A DNA stretch of 8,147 nt, from NCBI GenBank assembly GCA_001768155.1, contig MENC01000068.1, positions 1 through 8,147 of the forward strand, read 5' to 3'. The DNA is from Bacteroidetes bacterium GWA2_30_7. GTDB lineage: Bacteria; Bacteroidota; Bacteroidia; Bacteroidales; GWF2-33-38. The number at the start of each line of letters is the position of its first letter. The first letter of the stretch is position 1. Below are positions 7,229 through 8,147 of this stretch, piece by piece. The notes beneath the pieces are model-generated. The model saw nothing but the letters and a program-made list of their open reading frames with translations. It was not told the DNA's origin and did not search any database. A program made the position numbers and the translations under genes.

Positions 7229-7260
7229 AAAAGCTATCGAAAAACGATAGCTTTTTTTTT
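7229..7260 (+). terminator. Rho-independent terminator at the end of the envelope cluster
   Basis: AAAAGCTATCG (7229-7239) and CGATAGCTTTT (7245-7255) form a perfect 11-bp stem around a five-A loop, followed by a T run reaching 7260. It starts 7 bases after the stop of the second skp-like gene, so transcripts of the whole plus-strand block should end here. Confidence 0.92.
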
Positions 7261-7291
7261 CCAATTAATTTTGATTTTTTCAAATTTATTC

Positions 7292-7324
7292 AAAAAAAAA
7301 GCTGTATTATAAAATAATACAGCT
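7292..7324 (-). terminator. Rho-independent terminator of the ferredoxin gene
   Basis: AGCTGTATTAT (7300-7310) and ATAATACAGCT (7314-7324) form a perfect 11-bp stem with a three-base loop. On the minus strand the hairpin is followed by a T run (the A run at 7292-7300), so it terminates leftward transcription. It lies 20 bases past the ferredoxin stop and faces the plus-strand terminator at 7229-7260. Confidence 0.88.
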
Positions 7325-7344
7325 CCATAAAAAAAATTGTTTTT

Positions 7345-7512
7345 TTAAGCAGGATGAATTGCTTCAACTGGACAAACATCTGCACATGCACCACAATCTG
7401 TACATGTATCAGGGTCAATTACATAAATATCACCTTCTGAAATAGCTTCAACCGGACATTCGTCTATGCAAGTACCACAAGCTGTGCAATCATCATTAAT
7501 TTTGTATGCCAT
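7345..7512 (-). CDS. 2[4Fe-4S] ferredoxin, 55 residues
   Basis: Reading leftwards from ATG (7512-7510) to TAA (7347-7345) gives a 55-residue acidic protein starting MAYKINDDCTACGTC. It contains two CxxCxxCxxxCP motifs: Cys9, 12, 15, 19 and Cys37, 40, 43, 47, each followed by Pro-Val-Glu-Ala-Ile. By analogy with clostridial ferredoxins, the first three cysteines of each motif and the fourth of the other bind one [4Fe-4S] cluster. The two halves are an internal duplication. It is a soluble cytoplasmic low-potential electron carrier, typical of anaerobes, that would serve enzymes such as pyruvate:ferredoxin oxidoreductase; the partner is not shown here. It has its own promoter element and terminator, so it is probably monocistronic. 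Its acidic composition and length are normal for the family. Confidence 0.96.
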   Translation of the reverse strand: MAYKINDDCTACGTCIDECPVEAISEGDIYVIDPDTCTDCGACADVCPVEAIHPA

Positions 7513-7541
7513 TTTTAATTTACTTTTGGTTAATAATTATG

Positions 7542-7549
7542 CAAATATA
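7542..7549 (-). promoter_or_regulatory. Probable -7 element (TAnnTTTG) of the ferredoxin promoter
   Basis: On the minus strand this reads TATATTTG, a full match to the Bacteroidota -7 consensus. The -33 region 19 bases upstream (7569-7572) reads TTTT, three of four matches. Transcription would start near 7535, giving a leader of about 23 bases to the ferredoxin ATG. Confidence 0.6.
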
Positions 7550-7618
7550 TTTTTCATTTTCATTCTATAAAAGCAATTTAGTAAAAATTTTATAAGCAAT
7601 TATATTATCATCTGAATA

Positions 7619-8147
7619 TTAGGCTAATAAATTATAAACTAAATCTAACAAACCCAATGAATAACTTGAAGAAATAAGAATAATAGCAATCAGAAACCAT
7701 TTTAAGAAATTTCCACCCCAAGATATTGCAAAATAAGCAGCAACAATTCCTCCAAATAAGTTCCCAATAGACGAAATCAAGCCAACTGCATATTCTACCT
7801 GATTATGAAGCATAAAAATTAATAATGAGAAGGGGCTATATAATAAAACAATAAAAACTTTTAATGCATTTGCCTTAACAATATCAAAACCCGATAATAT
7901 TACAAGTGCAAATAACAGTAAAATTCCAACTCCAATATGAATAAAACCTCCATAAATGCCTATTAAAAAATATATAAACAAATGAAAAGCAGTAATTTTT
8001 CTTTTTTTAGTATCTATATTTCCTATAATCCACTTTTGTGGCTTATAAATAATAAAAAATAACATTAGAATCATTAGTACTGCTATTATTTTCTCTAATA
8101 ACGTTTTTTCGATTGAAACTGCAATTTGAGCACCTGCAATAGAACCC
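7619..8147 (-). CDS. TauE/SafE-family membrane permease, C-terminal part (5' end outside window)
   Basis: The frame ends at TAA (7621-7619) and stays open to the right edge, giving about 175 visible residues. The ATG at 8074 is internal, because the upstream residues GSIAGAQIAVSIEKTLLEKIIAVL continue the family's first-half ending. The protein is very hydrophobic with about five membrane segments. The second half carries YGGFIHIGVGILLLFAL, then GFDIVKANALKVF, the repeat characteristic of this family, and ends in a GGIVAAYFAI and a terminal hydrophobic segment. Members number about 250 residues and are proposed exporters or importers of sulfite, sulfoacetate and other organosulfur anions across the inner membrane; the substrate here cannot be told. 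No clear terminator is seen in the 7513-7618 gap towards ferredoxin, so read-through into that gene is possible. Confidence 0.88.
   Translation of the reverse strand, partial: GSIAGAQIAVSIEKTLLEKIIAVLMILMLFFIIYKPQKWIIGNIDTKKRKITAFHLFIYFLIGIYGGFIHIGVGILLLFALVILSGFDIVKANALKVFIVLLYSPFSLLIFMLHNQVEYAVGLISSIGNLFGGIVAAYFAISWGGNFLKWFLIAIILISSSYSLGLLDLVYNLLA

Noticed and set aside
7566..7593. TATAAAA...TTTTATA inverted repeat between ferredoxin and the permease
   Set aside because: It is a 7-bp pure A/T stem with a long loop and no T run in the right place, which is expected by chance in this AT-rich gap.

Overview
The window is an AT-rich stretch of a Bacteroidota chromosome, most likely from an anaerobic member of the Bacteroidales. 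Four things point there. The gene order is (nadK) - PorG/DUF6089-type barrels - uppS - bamA - skp/ompH - skp/ompH. Intergenic regions carry TAnnTTTG promoter elements. All six exported proteins have a Gln directly after the predicted signal-peptidase site. A clostridial-type 2[4Fe-4S] ferredoxin is present. The lineage is inferred from sequence reading only; no database search was possible.

Layout, plus strand: 1-345 is the C-terminal part of NAD kinase, cut by the window edge. A 105-bp gap (346-450) holds a near-ideal Bacteroidota promoter. It leads into three consecutive genes (451-1359, 1421-2194, 2209-2895) for small outer-membrane beta-barrels of the DUF6089/PorG type. These are followed closely by uppS (2905-3654), bamA (3656-6124) and two tandem skp/ompH-like chaperone genes (6152-6667, 6694-7221). 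A strong intrinsic terminator at 7229-7260 closes the run. Extra promoter elements lie in front of the second barrel gene and the second skp-like gene, so the cluster probably has internal starts.

Layout, minus strand: a 55-residue ferredoxin gene (7345-7512), too short for many gene callers, has its own promoter and its own intrinsic terminator (7300-7324, reading leftwards). Beyond it is the C-terminal part of a TauE/SafE-family membrane permease (7619-8147), whose start lies outside the window.

How the genes fit together: the plus-strand block is an envelope-assembly module. UppS makes the undecaprenyl lipid carrier for peptidoglycan and surface glycans. Skp/OmpH-like chaperones carry unfolded barrel proteins across the periplasm. 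BamA inserts them into the outer membrane. The PorG-like barrels are likely BamA clients, and PorG itself is a component of the type IX secretion system. The least ordinary aspect is that the barrel gene is present in three diverged tandem copies. I found no mobile element, CRISPR array, RNA gene or clearly undescribed system; most of the window is conserved core genome.
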